A DNA stretch of 37,216 nucleotides from Mesostigma viride (Eukaryota; Streptophyta; Mesostigmatophyceae; Mesostigmatales; Mesostigmataceae). Every line of letters starts with the position of its first letter. Position 1 is the stretch's first letter. The translations under genes were made by a program, and so were the position numbers. Of this stretch, positions 1-9,188 are shown in pieces. The stretch spans positions 1 to 37,216 of the forward strand of contig RPFO01001012.1 of assembly GCA_009746045.1 (NCBI GenBank). Reading direction: 5' to 3'. Below the pieces are notes generated by a model that saw nothing but the letters and a program-made list of their open reading frames with translations, searched no databases and was not told the DNA's origin.

Positions 1-654
1 AAACCCGCGTTCGCGGCCGGTGCTCCATCCCCGCGCGCTTGGTCAGCTGCTCCTTGCCCATGTGCGTCGTGGGCAGGCTCCTCTGCTCCAGGTGGGCGAC
101 CTGCGGGTTGGGGTGGTTCACGCGGATGCGCGGCTCGGGGATGTTGAAGTTCCGGTTGAGCACCTCCGGCGCGGACCGGGGGTCGCGCCCGGGCCCCGTT
201 CGACTCCCACTCGCGCTGTCCGGGGAACGCGCGGTCGGGAACGGCCGCCCCCTGCACCTCCCACGTCTCCAGCACGCGCCCCGGGTGATCCGGCAAGTCG
301 GCACCGGGGATCCCCCTGGCGGGGGGCAGCACGCCCGGCACCGGCCACGCCGGCGCGGACAGCTCCCCCTCGTACCCCTCCGGCGGCATGACGTGCAGGC
401 CGATGCCGGACGTGTCGCGCTCATACCCCGCCGTGCCCCCCGGCGCTGTGAGGTAGCCCGGCTCGCCGGGGCCGTACCCGCCCCGGGCGGAGTAGTAGGG
501 GACGAGGGGGTACCCGAGCGACCCGGAATGGGACGCGAGCTCGCGGGGGGCGGGGGATGCGGTCCAGCTGCAGGCCCGAGAGGGGCGTATTGCGGAAGGG
601 CGGCGGTCGGAGCAAGTACCCGGCCACCGCCACCGCGGACATCACGAGAAACAT
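1..654 (-). CDS. Membrane-anchored virion-like protein, frame broken, 3' end outside window
   Basis: The protein starts with a short hydrophobic N-terminal segment (MFLVMSAVAVAGYLL), probably a membrane anchor or uncleaved signal, followed by a Pro/Gly/Tyr-rich extracellular-type region. The reading moves through three frames. A segment with Gly-Tyr-Pro richness covers about 520-205, and a third segment containing NRNFNIPEPRIRVNHPNPQ covers about 170-1. Each change equals two missing bases; candidate sites are the G run at 545-550, the C run at 194-197 and the G run at 178-182. The gene continues past base 1, so its C-terminus is unknown. I do not recognise the family. Position beside two other small membrane or virion-like genes suggests a structural or envelope role (inference). 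Confidence 0.55.
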
Positions 655-695
655 GGTAGGTAGCTTTGTACATGTAGCATACATTTTTAGTTGGA

Positions 696-1040
696 CTAGT
701 ACGAGTACCCCGGGAGCATGCCCGCGGGGGCGGTGGCGAGCACCGGCGGGCTGCCGTCCACCCACCGGTCGCCCCTCTTGAGCTCGTCCCAGTACAGGTT
801 CGCGTACGGGGCGAGCACGCGGTCGTCGATGTACATGGACCGGTTCTGGTTCACCGCGTCGATGCCCCCGCGGATGCGGGTCGATTCGACGGACGGGTCG
901 AGGCGCCCGCCCAGAGCCACGTAGTCGGGGAAGGCGTCCCTGGGGTAATTCACGTTGAAGTCGAGCTCGGGTTCCCACTCCCTGCCCAACACCTCATTGC
1001 TCTGAGTCGCGCTGTTCTGAAACACGTATTGAGATGCCAT
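696..1040 (-). CDS. Conserved-looking small protein of unknown function (114 aa)
   Basis: Complete frame of 114 residues, acidic and rich in Tyr, Asp and Arg, with no membrane segment. It ends in a Pro/Gly/Tyr tail (PAGMLPGYSY), similar in composition to the neighbouring 1-654 protein. The start at 1040 is chosen over upstream in-frame starts because the upstream codons read poorly and lie in the AT-rich spacer after the 1064-1288 gene. An AATAAA-type signal lies at about 1050. No known domain is recognised. Its place between membrane proteins on the same strand suggests a virion component (inference). Confidence 0.65.
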   Translation of the reverse strand: MASQYVFQNSATQSNEVLGREWEPELDFNVNYPRDAFPDYVALGGRLDPSVESTRIRGGIDAVNQNRSMYIDDRVLAPYANLYWDELKRGDRWVDGSPPVLATAPAGMLPGYSY

Positions 1041-1063
1041 CGTTGATAATGTCATTAATAAAG

Positions 1064-1288
1064 TTAGATAAAGTCTGACCCGAATTGCACCCCCTCCCCG
1101 CCCCCGCTCGCCAAGGACCACCACACGGGGTCGGGCGGCGTCTCCGGGGGGACCGTCAGTTTCCTGTCCATGCGTAAGAACTCCGCGCTCCCTATCGGCA
1201 GCTCCCTCACGCACTTGCACACCTGTGTCCCGCAGTTCAGCGCGGCCAGCGCGATGAAGGCGATAAGGAAGGCGTTCAGCAGGTTCAT
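1064..1288 (-). CDS. Small secreted or membrane protein (74 aa)
   Basis: The 74-residue frame opens with a strong hydrophobic stretch (NLLNAFLIAFIALAALNC), which fits a signal peptide or single membrane anchor. Three cysteines follow within about ten residues (C19, C24, C26), then a Pro-rich region. The start at 1288 follows the stop of the upstream same-strand gene by about ten bases, typical of the tight packing here. No family is recognised. The last residues (GGGEGVQFGSDFI) may be off frame, given how often G runs break genes in this window. Confidence 0.55.
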   Translation of the reverse strand: MNLLNAFLIAFIALAALNCGTQVCKCVRELPIGSAEFLRMDRKLTVPPETPPDPVWWSLASGGGEGVQFGSDFI

Positions 1289-1297
1289 GTCTATAGT

Positions 1298-1790
1298 CTA
1301 CTGTTGAGTCGGATTTTTTGCACGCGCCAGGTAGGCCCCTCTCTTGTCGGGGGCCACGTTATTCATGACGAAGTTGTGGAAGGCCCTCTCCGACTTGGGC
1401 GCCCCGACCGCGCCGAGGTCGCGCGCGCCCCCCGATGGCGACAGGAGCGCGGGGGCATGTCGCGGGCGCACGAGCAGATCACGACGTCCTGGAGGCCCTC
1501 CCCCGCAGGTGCGGCTCGGCGTTGTACCAGGACGCGTCCTTCGACATGATGACCACCTTGTCGCCCGCCCTCACGCCCCCGCTCTGGACGCGTTTGCCCA
1601 GGTCGTAATGGAACAGCGCGTCGGCTGCCTCGCGCGCCAGGGACCAGGACCGCATGGTCTCGCCCGGGGGCGGGGGCACGGGGCCGCTGTACGCCCTCCC
1701 GCAGTACGCCACCACCCTGCACGCTTCCGGGTCGATGCGGTCGACGTCCCGCGCGCACTGGTCCAGGTCCACGAACACCCACGTCACCAT
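1298..1790 (-). CDS. Possible PIN/NYN-like nuclease, two frame breaks
   Basis: The frame starts MVTWVFVDLDQC and reads through a Rossmann-like pattern: an acidic first strand (VDLDQC), a second strand (VVAYCGRAYSG), an acidic helix (AADALFHYDLGK), a strand ending in Ser-Lys-Asp (KVVIMSKDASWY), then VVICSCARDM. This order of Asp residues resembles NYN/PIN-type ribonucleases (family knowledge; the match is by eye). The C-terminus (ERAFHNFVMNNVAP, ending PTQQ) is reached only after two one-base frame changes, at the G5 run at 1500-1504 and the G6 run at 1428-1433 (minus-strand bases). Joined, it would be about 160 residues and stop at 1298, ten bases before the next gene. The nuclease assignment is tentative; the continuity of the gene is better supported. 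Confidence 0.5.
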
Positions 1791-1854
1791 CGCGAGCGTG
1801 CTTACAGGGGGAGCGATAAAATCTGGGCTATCATGTACACGCGCGGACCCAGCC

Positions 1855-2034
1855 ATGAAGCAGTGCTCGTTCTGCCTCAAGGACAACCACGAGGACGCGG
1901 TGGGCGTCACGTCGTCGGACCAGAAGTCGTGGGCGGATGGGATGTGGTTCTGCTCCTTCCCGTGCCTCTACAGCCTCAAGCACGGCATGGCGGTCTACAA
2001 GAAGGCGCTCGCACCCAGGACGCCCCCGTCGTGA
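1855..2034 (+). CDS. Small MYM/TRASH-like zinc-finger protein (59 aa)
   Basis: The 59-residue protein has C-x2-C at residues 4-7 (CSFC) and C-x3-C at 33-37 (FCSFPC), the layout of treble-clef zinc fingers of the MYM/FCS/TRASH type. The aromatic FCS-x2-C signature is visible. The start at 1855 leaves the finger at the extreme N-terminus and is the only Met that keeps all four cysteines. It is transcribed away from the 1298-1790 gene and towards the 2041-2517 gene. Role unknown; such fingers usually bind nucleic acid or protein. Confidence 0.6.
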   Translation: MKQCSFCLKDNHEDAVGVTSSDQKSWADGMWFCSFPCLYSLKHGMAVYKKALAPRTPPS

Positions 2035-2040
2035 TCGCGC

Positions 2041-2517
2041 TCAAGCCCCTCTGACCATCCCGTCGAGCACCGCCTGGCGCACTTGGGGGCGCCGGCCCTT
2101 CGTCCCGTACATCGCCGCCAGGCGCCGGTAGACCCGCTTCTTGTTCTCCGTGGTCGGCACGATGCGGCCCCTCTTCATGTAGGCGGTCGCGGCGATGGTC
2201 GCTTCCTTCATGGCGTCCCGGAGCTGATACCTCCGCTGCTCGTTCCGGACCTTATCGTACACCATGGCCCCTCGCTTGGAGCCGTTGATGGCCTGCACCA
2301 GGGCGTTCCAGTCCTGGACGTTGCTGAAGTGTTTCTGGCCCATCTCCCGCTTGCGGATGGACACGATGTCCCCGCTGTCGTTCTTGGTCAGCTCGTTCCG
2401 CTTCAGCCCCCCGCGCGTCTTGAAAGCGGTGCCGTTGAACACCTTGCGGCGGCTGGCCACGATCTTGTCGAAGTGACTGCGACTGCGCACGCCCATGTAA
2501 TACTCTACCATGCGCAT
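2041..2517 (-). CDS. Basic conserved nucleocytovirus-type protein (158 aa)
   Basis: A Lys/Arg-rich 158-residue protein. Its centre (TKNDSGDIVSIRKREMGQKHF, then DWNALVQAI) resembles a short motif seen in many nucleocytovirus proteins: Asn-x-x-Gly-x-Ile-Val-Ser, a basic patch, then Trp and an amphipathic helix. I recall this from the family but cannot name the entry with certainty. It is probably a DNA-associated or virion core protein (inference). The start lies directly downstream of an A7 tract (AAAAAAATATATGCGCATG), a leader seen at several genes here. Confidence 0.65.
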   Translation of the reverse strand: MRMVEYYMGVRSRSHFDKIVASRRKVFNGTAFKTRGGLKRNELTKNDSGDIVSIRKREMGQKHFSNVQDWNALVQAINGSKRGAMVYDKVRNEQRRYQLRDAMKEATIAATAYMKRGRIVPTTENKKRVYRRLAAMYGTKGRRPQVRQAVLDGMVRGA

Positions 2518-2539
2518 ATATTTTTTTAACCAAGACGGC

Positions 2540-5500
2540 CTACTTGATCATCTCGATGTACACGGTGGGAATGCGGTCGTACAGGGCGGGCTGGCCGCCG
2601 CGCCCGCGCCCCCCCTGGGGCGGCTGCCAATTTCGGGCCACCCCCAGCAGAGTGCGCGCCTCCGTGCGCACCAGCGCCCTGTGCTGTTCCAGAACGCGGT
2701 CGGCCCCCTCGGGCGCTCGCATGGATGGATGCATGCGCAGATCCCCCGCGTCGATTCCCTGCTGCCGCCTCTCACTTTCGCGATCCCCGCGAGCCGCTTC
2801 TCTGGCCTGCTCGGCCTCGGTCTTCAGTCGGTCGCGCTCCCCGATCACCTCGTCCTGGTACTCCTGCGACGGCCGCACGCGATTGCGCATCACCCGCATC
2901 CGCCTCCTCGGCCCGACGACCACATCCTGGTCCAGCTCCACCACGAACCACGGGTCGTTCGTCACGCCCTTCTTCCATTCCACGCGCACGCGGTCGTCCG
3001 CGTTGGGACGAGGCGCCTTGATCACGCGGGCCTCCTGCCACACGTCCGCCTCCTTGTCCACCTGCACCATCACGCGGTCGTCCCCCGCCGCGAACATGTG
3101 AGCGAAGTCCGCGACGCCCGGAGGGTCGCACCGAGGGGCGCCGGCCCCCTTGCGCGTGATCCGCGTGCGGAACTGGGCATCGCCTTCCGCCGACCCCGGG
3201 CAGACGTGCGTGCGCTCGCGCACCCCCGTGAGGTCGTGGATCGCGAGCGGCGCGCTCTCCTTGGGCGCCCTCGTGACGTCCGGGTCCGCGAACTTGCCGT
3301 CCACGAACTGGGACACGCACCGGCCCTTCTGCGTCCGGCCGGCGTCCTCCACGTCGGGGGCGGACCAGTCGCCCTCCACCGCCTCGCCGCCCGGGGGGCG
3401 CGGGAGGACGTTTTTGTCCACGCTGCGGAACCCCGAGCACAACATGTAGTTCTTGACGGCGTGCGGTCGGATCAGCGCGTGGAATGCGTTGATGACGGCG
3501 ATCGACAGGTTGTGCCTCGTGCGCGTGTGCTGGTACGCCTCCTTGCGGATGAAGTGCTTCCCCGTGTTGAACGCCTGCTCGATCGGGTTGTACTCCGGGC
3601 TGTACGGCGGCGTGAACACCAGGGCCGGCTTCCGGGGGCCTAGCCGCGAGTCCTTCGTGGGCGGGAGGAGAACGCCGTCGCCGCCGCCCCTCTGGCGGAT
3701 GAGCTGGGCCAAAGGGGACAGCTCGGAAACGGGAGAGATCTTCTGCCGGTCCTCCAGCGCCTCGTTCACCTGGATGTCGCGGCTCGTGGGCGGGTCGTGG
3801 TAGCTCGCGGAGTCCATGAGCAGCGTCTTCCCCTGCACGAAGCTGGCCGGCAGCGAGCGGATGAAGTCACGAAACATGCCCTTGTGCACCTTCATGGGCG
3901 CCGACCCGATGTTCCTCTCGCGCATCTGGGAGTTCAGGAAGCGCAACTTGGAGATCGGTCCCTGCGCCATCGGGGTGTACAGCGCGTCGCTCCTCCTGCC
4001 CGACCCCCCCGGATCTATGTGCCGGACGAAGTCGGCCGGGAAATCGTCGCCCCGGAAGAACTCGTCCACCACCACCTGCCCCCCCCTATCCAGGAACGTG
4101 AACGGGGGCGCCAGCGGGTCGTTCAGGTGGTCGTAGAAGTCGTCCTTCTTGCCATGGAACCGGTGGACCAGTTTCCACACGTGCGCGGCCATCTCGAGCG
4201 GGTGCAAGGGCAAGTTCGTCCCGTGCTTGTTCGAGGACAGGTTCATCAACGCGTAGTACTTCATCATCAGCAACTGGGTGGCCGCCCTCACCTGGACCAT
4301 CGTGGGGTTCGCCGTGCCGTTGTGCTGGGTGTATCTGTCCACGTAATCCTCGTCGTACAGCGGACTGGCGGACGCGTGCAGGGACGTGTGGAGAGCGTTG
4401 TTCTGCCCCCTCTCCGCAGCCGTCTGCTTGTCTCGGACCGCGAACAGCGCGTGGTAGATCTGCTCGAAGGTCGCGTGGCGGAAGACCTCGTGCAGTTTGT
4501 GCATCGCCAACTGGATCCCGTCCTCGAAATCCTCCTCGTGATCGAACCTCCCCTCCTCGTCGTTGTATTTCGGCAACACGTTGGCACGCGCCTGGGCGGC
4601 CTGTTCGAGCGGGAGCCCGACCACCTGGATGTCGTTGCGCCCCTTGTTCATCCAGCTCGCCGTCACCGGCGGGGCCTCGCCGAACGTCGCCAGCGACACG
4701 GCGTAGTTGTGACGCGCGACGTGCGCCTGGATGGCAAAGTCGTACGCCGCCAGCCGCAGTGCGAACCTCATCCTGTCGCCCGGGGTGCCGCCCGGCACTT
4801 TCGCTGTCTCCAACAAGGTGGAGAGGCGCCCCGTTTCGGGCAAGAACTGCCAGTACTCCTCGTACATCTGAGCGCAGTCCATGGCCTGGGGGTCCGCGGT
4901 AAAGCCGTTCGCAGCGGCGTTCCAGAATTGAAGCGGGAGCGGCACCGGCTCGCACCCTGGTCGCCGCACCCGGCGAAACGAAGGCCCTGGGATGGCCGTC
5001 ATGAAACCACCGACGCATGAAGCCGCCCGCGTTTTCCGCCTCCGCCGTCAGGAGCGCCTGCAGGGTCCCGAGCTTCAGTTCGTGCCCGCCCGCCGCCCCC
5101 TGTTTCAGCATGCACAGGTTGCCGACGACCTCCACGATGCCGCCCCACCACAGCTCCCTGCGCAGGCTCTCCGCCGCGTCCCGGAACCTCTCCTTGCTGG
5201 GGTCGTGGTTGCCGATACGGCTGGGCACGGGGGGCAGGATGCGCAGGAAGAAGGCCGGCATCTGCACCTCGACGCCGTTCGCGACCTTCTTCTCCGGCCA
5301 CTTCATCGCCGCCCACACGATCGTCCGCGAGTCGCTCTGCTCCCTCTTGCGGAGGTAGGGCGTCTCCCCCGACTTGGCCCACGCCCTCGAGGGGGCCATG
5401 TTCATGTACACGCTGCACTCGTCGATGAACACGCAATCCTCGGCGAAGATGCGCCCCTGCAGGGCCAGCAGGTCCTCCTTCGTGCGGGACACGTACGTCG

Positions 5501-6152
5501 CGTCCTTCTCGATGTAGTCGTACGCCACCACCTGGTACGTCAGCCCGTGCTCCCTCCTGGCACGCTGCACCTCCCCCTCCGTCAGCTCCAGCCGCGCGGT
5601 GACAAGCCCCGCGGCATTCAAGAAAAGGTTCCGCGCGTTTTGGGGCACGCGGCCCAGCACACCGAGCCGGACCACCTCCTCCCTCCTCCCTCGAAGAGCG
5701 TTCACCACGTACGCGACGTCTCTCGCCGACATGTACGATGTCTGGGACGTCTGGATCTCCGCGAGCTTTGCCGACAACCTCGCCCAGGTGTCCGCGCCGT
5801 ACTTACGAATCCAGGGCGGGACCCGCTTCTCCTTGACCTCCTTCACGGTGCGCTCCGTCCTGCCCCGCTCGTCCTGTCCGCTCTCCCACGACCGGAGCGC
5901 GCGCGGGCGGAGGGCCGACCGCTTCAGCTCCTCCGGTTTGTTGTAGTCCAGCCCGAGCCCGCCATTCTGGGCCCGGTCGTGCTTCCACAGCTTGTGGTAG
6001 CGGATGGCCGTCTTCTTGTCGATGCCGTACTTCTTGGCAATGTCCAGGACGGTCAGCCCGTCCTCCCTGCGGTTCTTCACGTCCAGCGCCACGCGCTCCC
6101 TGAATTGCAGGCTGTGGGCCTTACCGGCCGGAATGGGTTGGTGGTGGTCCAT
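2540..6152 (-). CDS. Very large IS630/Tc1-like DDE transposase in two frames
   Basis: The first frame (688 codons from 6152) starts with a helix-turn-helix (residues about 15-60, LTVLDIAKKYGIDKKTAIRY). It reaches a first catalytic Asp in VFIDECSVYMNM (D244), followed by RAWAKSGETPYLRK, the usual IS630-family context. Real sequence ends near 5000. The second frame (820 codons, 5002-2540) carries the second Asp in LLMDSASYHD (D397) and the Glu in PPYSPEYNPIE (E475), then a Tudor/chromo-like stretch near residues 645-680 and a charged tail. Joined, the protein would be about 1,200 residues, against about 350 for usual members, with about 540 residues between the first two acids. The frame change is +1 (or two missing bases) near 4950-5010. 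No flanking inverted repeats were found. It could be a domesticated or virus-specific transposase. Confidence 0.75.
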
Positions 6153-6209
6153 GGTGGTGCGGGCTCATGACTCGTGCACATAATATTATTTTCCATTAAA
6201 CCGCTGTCA

Positions 6210-6659
6210 TCAATACGAGCGACGCTGCAAGTCGTCGGTGAAAGGCACGTTCGTGATACGCTCGTTGTTGGCCTGCGTCCAGGGCTCCACCACGCTCCTG
6301 AACGTGTCCCTGTACGCCCCCATGACCGGGGCCCGCACCGACCCCGGGGCCATGCCCGGGCGGTAGTTGCGCAGGTCCACGCCCCTGCTGGCCGCCTCGC
6401 GCGCCTTGCGACGGGCCAGCAGCCTGCGGTCGACCATGTGCGCCAGGGTGGCCACCACGGAAATGACGACGCCCCAGAAGGCGCCCGAGAACGATTTGGC
6501 CAGAGCGCCTCCCAGGACGGCCACGTAGATGCCGAACCTCTTCGCGGCCAGAAACCGCTCGCGGGCGGGGATCCCGGGCGCGACCGGCCAGAACGAGAGC
6601 AGGTCCTCCGCTATGCCCTCCGTGTACGCGTCGAGGAACTCCATCGAGTACAACTCCAT
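6210..6659 (-). CDS. Single-pass membrane protein (149 aa)
   Basis: A 149-residue protein with one clear membrane segment near residues 45-70 (IYVAVLGGALAKSFSGAFWG and following), then a basic cytosolic stretch and a conserved-looking C-terminus (NNERITNVPFTDDL). That ending loosely resembles the Asn-x-Arg-x-Phe-x-x-x-Pro-x-Thr endings of small nucleocytovirus membrane proteins (recalled, not verified). Start at 6659 is preceded by AAAAAATGTGCG. The gene follows the transposase promoter region and is co-directional with 6685-7194. Confidence 0.65.
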   Translation of the reverse strand: MELYSMEFLDAYTEGIAEDLLSFWPVAPGIPARERFLAAKRFGIYVAVLGGALAKSFSGAFWGVVISVVATLAHMVDRRLLARRKAREAASRGVDLRNYRPGMAPGSVRAPVMGAYRDTFRSVVEPWTQANNERITNVPFTDDLQRRSY

Positions 6660-6684
6660 CGCACATTTTTTGCCGGCCGCCGCT

Positions 6685-7194
6685 CTACTCCAGCATCGCC
6701 AGTCCCCCGGCCGCCGCCAGTTCCGCCTCGCCCTCCGCCATCATCTTCTGAATCAGCTCGAAGCAGGCCAGCTCGGGGGTGTCGCTCGACGCGATCTCGC
6801 TCGCGAACCCCGCGGCCATGCTCTCCGCCTGCTTCAGGATTTCCGGCGGGATCTCCTGCACGCCGATGCCCAGGATGGCCAGGGTCTGCAGGTACTGCCA
6901 GATGGCCGCCTTGGTGCCCTCGGGCGACCCCTTCCACCGCTCCTCGAAGTTCACCTCCCTCAGGTAGGGCACGTCCTTGAACTCGGCGAACACGGACTCG
7001 TCCTTGGCCATGATCCCCTCCATGTGGGGCGCCACAGCCTCCATGTACCTCTGCAGGGGCAGCTTGGCGTTGGACTTGCACGCGAGCTCGAACCCGGATA
7101 TGAGACCGCGGATCCGCTTCTCGTCGGGGTAGGCCATCGCCAGCTCGCTGAAGAAGGAGTGCATCATGCTGTTGAACGCCTGGATCGCGGACAT
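6685..7194 (-). CDS. Widely shared nucleocytovirus protein of unknown function (169 aa)
   Basis: The 169-residue all-helical protein begins MSAIQAFNSMMHSFFSELA and contains an IWQYLQTLAILGIG segment. This overall pattern (Phe-Asn start, helix, acidic middle, Trp-x-Tyr-Leu-Gln near the end) is one I know from many nucleocytoviruses, where the product is uncharacterised. The start at 7194 is used because upstream codons run back through the AT-rich divergent promoter. The C-terminal tail is Ala/Gly/Glu-rich. Confidence 0.7.
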   Translation of the reverse strand: MSAIQAFNSMMHSFFSELAMAYPDEKRIRGLISGFELACKSNAKLPLQRYMEAVAPHMEGIMAKDESVFAEFKDVPYLREVNFEERWKGSPEGTKAAIWQYLQTLAILGIGVQEIPPEILKQAESMAAGFASEIASSDTPELACFELIQKMMAEGEAELAAAGGLAMLE

Positions 7195-7224
7195 TTTCGG
7201 GCGCTGAGCGGTATACAAACATGC

Positions 7225-7240
7225 ACTATAAATAAAAGGT
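7225..7240 (+). promoter_or_regulatory. TATA-like element in divergent promoter
   Basis: The 90-base spacer between the divergent genes starting at 7194 (minus) and 7285 (plus) holds ACTATAAATAAAAGG followed by a run of eight A. This is the best TATA-like match in the first 10 kb and is about 50 bases upstream of the plus-strand start. Assignment is by pattern only. Confidence 0.4.
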
Positions 7241-7284
7241 GGCGTAGCCGAAAAAAAATCTGTGGCAGTTCGTATACACCGACC

Positions 7285-7476
7285 ATGTCTCTGACCCCGC
7301 TCATGCTCGACGTCGTCAAGGTCCTGACCCTCCACATGTCCATCGCCATGGCCGCCGCGCACTCCGCGGGAGGCGGCCTCGCCAAGCCCCTGAAGGAGAA
7401 GAAGTTCTGGGTGTCGTTCGGGTTCCAGTCCGCCGCCCTCGCGCTGTTCTGGATGCTGCTAGTGCCCAACCTCTAA
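7285..7476 (+). CDS. Small membrane protein (63 aa)
   Basis: The 63-residue protein has an N-terminal amphipathic or hydrophobic helix (about residues 5-25) and a C-terminal membrane segment (about 44-62, FGFQSAALALFWMLLVPNL), separated by a short basic loop (KPLKEKKFW). The start follows a TATA-like, A-rich leader. It ends two bases before the stop of the convergent 7478-7876 gene. Function unknown; a small virion membrane protein is likely from its size and setting. Confidence 0.65.
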   Translation: MSLTPLMLDVVKVLTLHMSIAMAAAHSAGGGLAKPLKEKKFWVSFGFQSAALALFWMLLVPNL

Positions 7477-7477
7477 A

Positions 7478-7876
7478 TCACGAAGGGGCCGTCGCGGTGG
7501 CCGTAGCGACACTCGTCGCGAGCTCCGCCGTCGTCGCCTCCACCACCTTGTCCATGCTCTCCTTGGCGAGGTGCGCGGACACCGCCATCATCACCACGAG
7601 GTACGAACCGCCCGCCCCGCCGGACGTGAAAAAGCCCTTCAGCAGCTTCATCGGCGTGCTGTTGCCGTAGTAGGCCCCGACCGAGAAGTTCCTGTACAGC
7701 ACGTACGCAAAGCCCCCCAGGGCCAGCGCCCATTGGATCGACACCATGGAGGCGACGTACCTCTTCAGCCGGAACCGCTCCCTCCGCATGCGCACCGCCG
7801 TTGCCAGCGTGTGCGCGAGGGCGGCCAACAGGCCGAACATGGACAGTCTCCACCAATCTTGCAAGAAGGCTCCCAT
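7478..7876 (-). CDS. Multi-pass membrane protein (132 aa)
   Basis: The 132-residue protein has three to four hydrophobic segments: about residues 12-30, 45-62 and 82-105, with a basic loop (RMRRERFRLKRY) after the first. The C-terminus is Ala/Thr-rich. The start at 7876 lies next to an A10 tract in the divergent spacer with 7953-8600. No family is recognised. Confidence 0.65.
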   Translation of the reverse strand: MGAFLQDWWRLSMFGLLAALAHTLATAVRMRRERFRLKRYVASMVSIQWALALGGFAYVLYRNFSVGAYYGNSTPMKLLKGFFTSGGAGGSYLVVMMAVSAHLAKESMDKVVEATTAELATSVATATATAPS

Positions 7877-7952
7877 CGATCGCGTCTCGTCAATACTGGG
7901 TCATATTTTTTTTTGGCCGGCCGCGTTCGGCGGGGCGAAAAAGTCGCCGCTA
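7877..7952. promoter_or_regulatory. Divergent intergenic region with A/T tract
   Basis: This 76-base spacer separates the start codons of 7478-7876 (minus) and 7953-8600 (plus). It contains ATATTTTTTTTTTGG and a GGCCGGCC palindrome. The T tract reads as an A tract in the leader of the minus-strand gene, as at other starts in the window. Promoter role is inferred from position. Confidence 0.4.
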
Positions 7953-8600
7953 ATGCCACGAGACATGGACGTTAGGGTGCGGATCAAGGGCGTCATGCAC
8001 AAGTGGTCCTTCCCCCCCTCCATGATCAGCACCGCGCAGTCCATCCTGGGGGAGAGCGCGGACGAATGCAGGACCGTTCTGCGGGCGCTCATCGTGCGCC
8101 TCGCGTCCGCCCTCGAGACGGGATCCATGGAGGGGGCCGTCAGCGACCTCGAGGTCGTGTGTCTCATGCACATCCGCGCGCAGGCGGGGCTGCCCGAGGA
8201 CGTCAAGGCGGGCGTCTCCATGATCCTGGACGGGTGGAAGAACGCGGAACAGAGCATCAGCAACCACGCGCGCAAGGCCCTCCGCGTCATCGAACGCATG
8301 CTGCCCGTGCTCATGACCTGCGAAAACAAGGAGGCGTTCGACAAGTACTTCTCCGCCACCCTCTACCCGTCGCTGGAGAACGAGGAGATCAAGGCCATGA
8401 TCAAGTTCCTGCGCGTCCTCTCCGCGTGGACCGCGTCCGACGACGACCCCGTACGGCCGGACAGCCACTACATCGAGAGGTACCTGGAGCGCGTGTACAA
8501 GTCCTTCGTCGTGCCCGTGTTCTCCGTCAAGAAGAAGGCCGTCGTCGCCAAGAGGCTGGCCGTGGCGGCCGACAACGTAGAGGAGTACGCGGACAGCTAG
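7953..8600 (+). CDS. Helical protein of unknown function (about 215 aa)
   Basis: A mostly alpha-helical, soluble protein with no membrane segment. It ends in a basic stretch (FSVKKKAVVAKRLAVAADN) and an acidic tail (VEEYADS). Two in-frame starts are possible, at 7953 and 7965; both lie just after the A/T-rich spacer. The reading frame is open well upstream, but those codons run through the divergent promoter. Function unknown. It is followed at 48 bases by another plus-strand gene. Confidence 0.7.
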   Translation: MPRDMDVRVRIKGVMHKWSFPPSMISTAQSILGESADECRTVLRALIVRLASALETGSMEGAVSDLEVVCLMHIRAQAGLPEDVKAGVSMILDGWKNAEQSISNHARKALRVIERMLPVLMTCENKEAFDKYFSATLYPSLENEEIKAMIKFLRVLSAWTASDDDPVRPDSHYIERYLERVYKSFVVPVFSVKKKAVVAKRLAVAADNVEEYADS

Positions 8601-8648
8601 ATTCGTTTACGGGGCGCGGAAAATCGGCGCCCTTGGTACACGGACACC

Positions 8649-9086
8649 ATGAGCGGAGGCGCGCCTCTCGGAAAAGCGTTCTCGTACTCGCCCATCGCCG
8701 ACGAAGAGTCGGCGGGCGCGGCGAGCGGACAGGAAGAGCGGCAGTACGCCACCACCCCCGCGGAGATGGAGAGGGAGCCCATCAACGTCCCCTCGCAGGC
8801 GTTCCCGCCCCCTCCGTCCGCTATGGCGCGAAGGCCAGCGGCGCCCGACCAGGCGCAGAGGATGGCCAGGCAGCAGGCCTTGTTCGAGATGAAGATGAGG
8901 GAGATTGCGAAGGAGGAGTCGCGGAACGGCGGCGTCATCTTCCTGTTCGCGGGGGTCCTGATAGCCGGCGTGCTGGCCTACGCGTACTGGTACAAGAATC
9001 CGCCCCTTCTCGCCAATGTGGCCGCCGATGTCACCCGCTCCCCCGGCATGATCATGCCCGGGATGATCCAGCCATCCGCGATGTAG
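8649..9086 (+). CDS. Tail-anchored-type membrane protein (145 aa)
   Basis: The N-terminal 75 residues are acidic and Pro/Gln-rich, followed by a charged helix (ARQQALFEMKMREIAKEES). One strong membrane segment spans about residues 97-114 (VIFLFAGVLIAGVLAYAYW). The short outer tail is Met/Pro-rich. This layout, a long charged N-terminal domain with a late single segment, is common among nucleocytovirus inner-membrane proteins. The gene sits directly before the fibre module. Confidence 0.7.
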   Translation: MSGGAPLGKAFSYSPIADEESAGAASGQEERQYATTPAEMEREPINVPSQAFPPPPSAMARRPAAPDQAQRMARQQALFEMKMREIAKEESRNGGVIFLFAGVLIAGVLAYAYWYKNPPLLANVAADVTRSPGMIMPGMIQPSAM

Positions 9087-9188
9087 CCCGACAGTCTAAT
9101 ACCATGCTAACTAACCACAGTGTCAATAAAGTGCGTTTCCGGCGAGCAAAAATTTTTCCCAATCCCACTTGAGTACATACCCCCCAGC

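Noticed and set aside
20-659. Long plus-strand open frames at the window start
   Set aside because: They are antisense to the 1-654 gene and read as Arg/Pro/Ala-rich shadow sequence typical of GC-rich DNA.
2510-3643. Plus-strand frames antisense to the transposase
   Set aside because: Arg/His/Val-rich sequence with no recognisable motifs, while the minus strand has clear DDE motifs.
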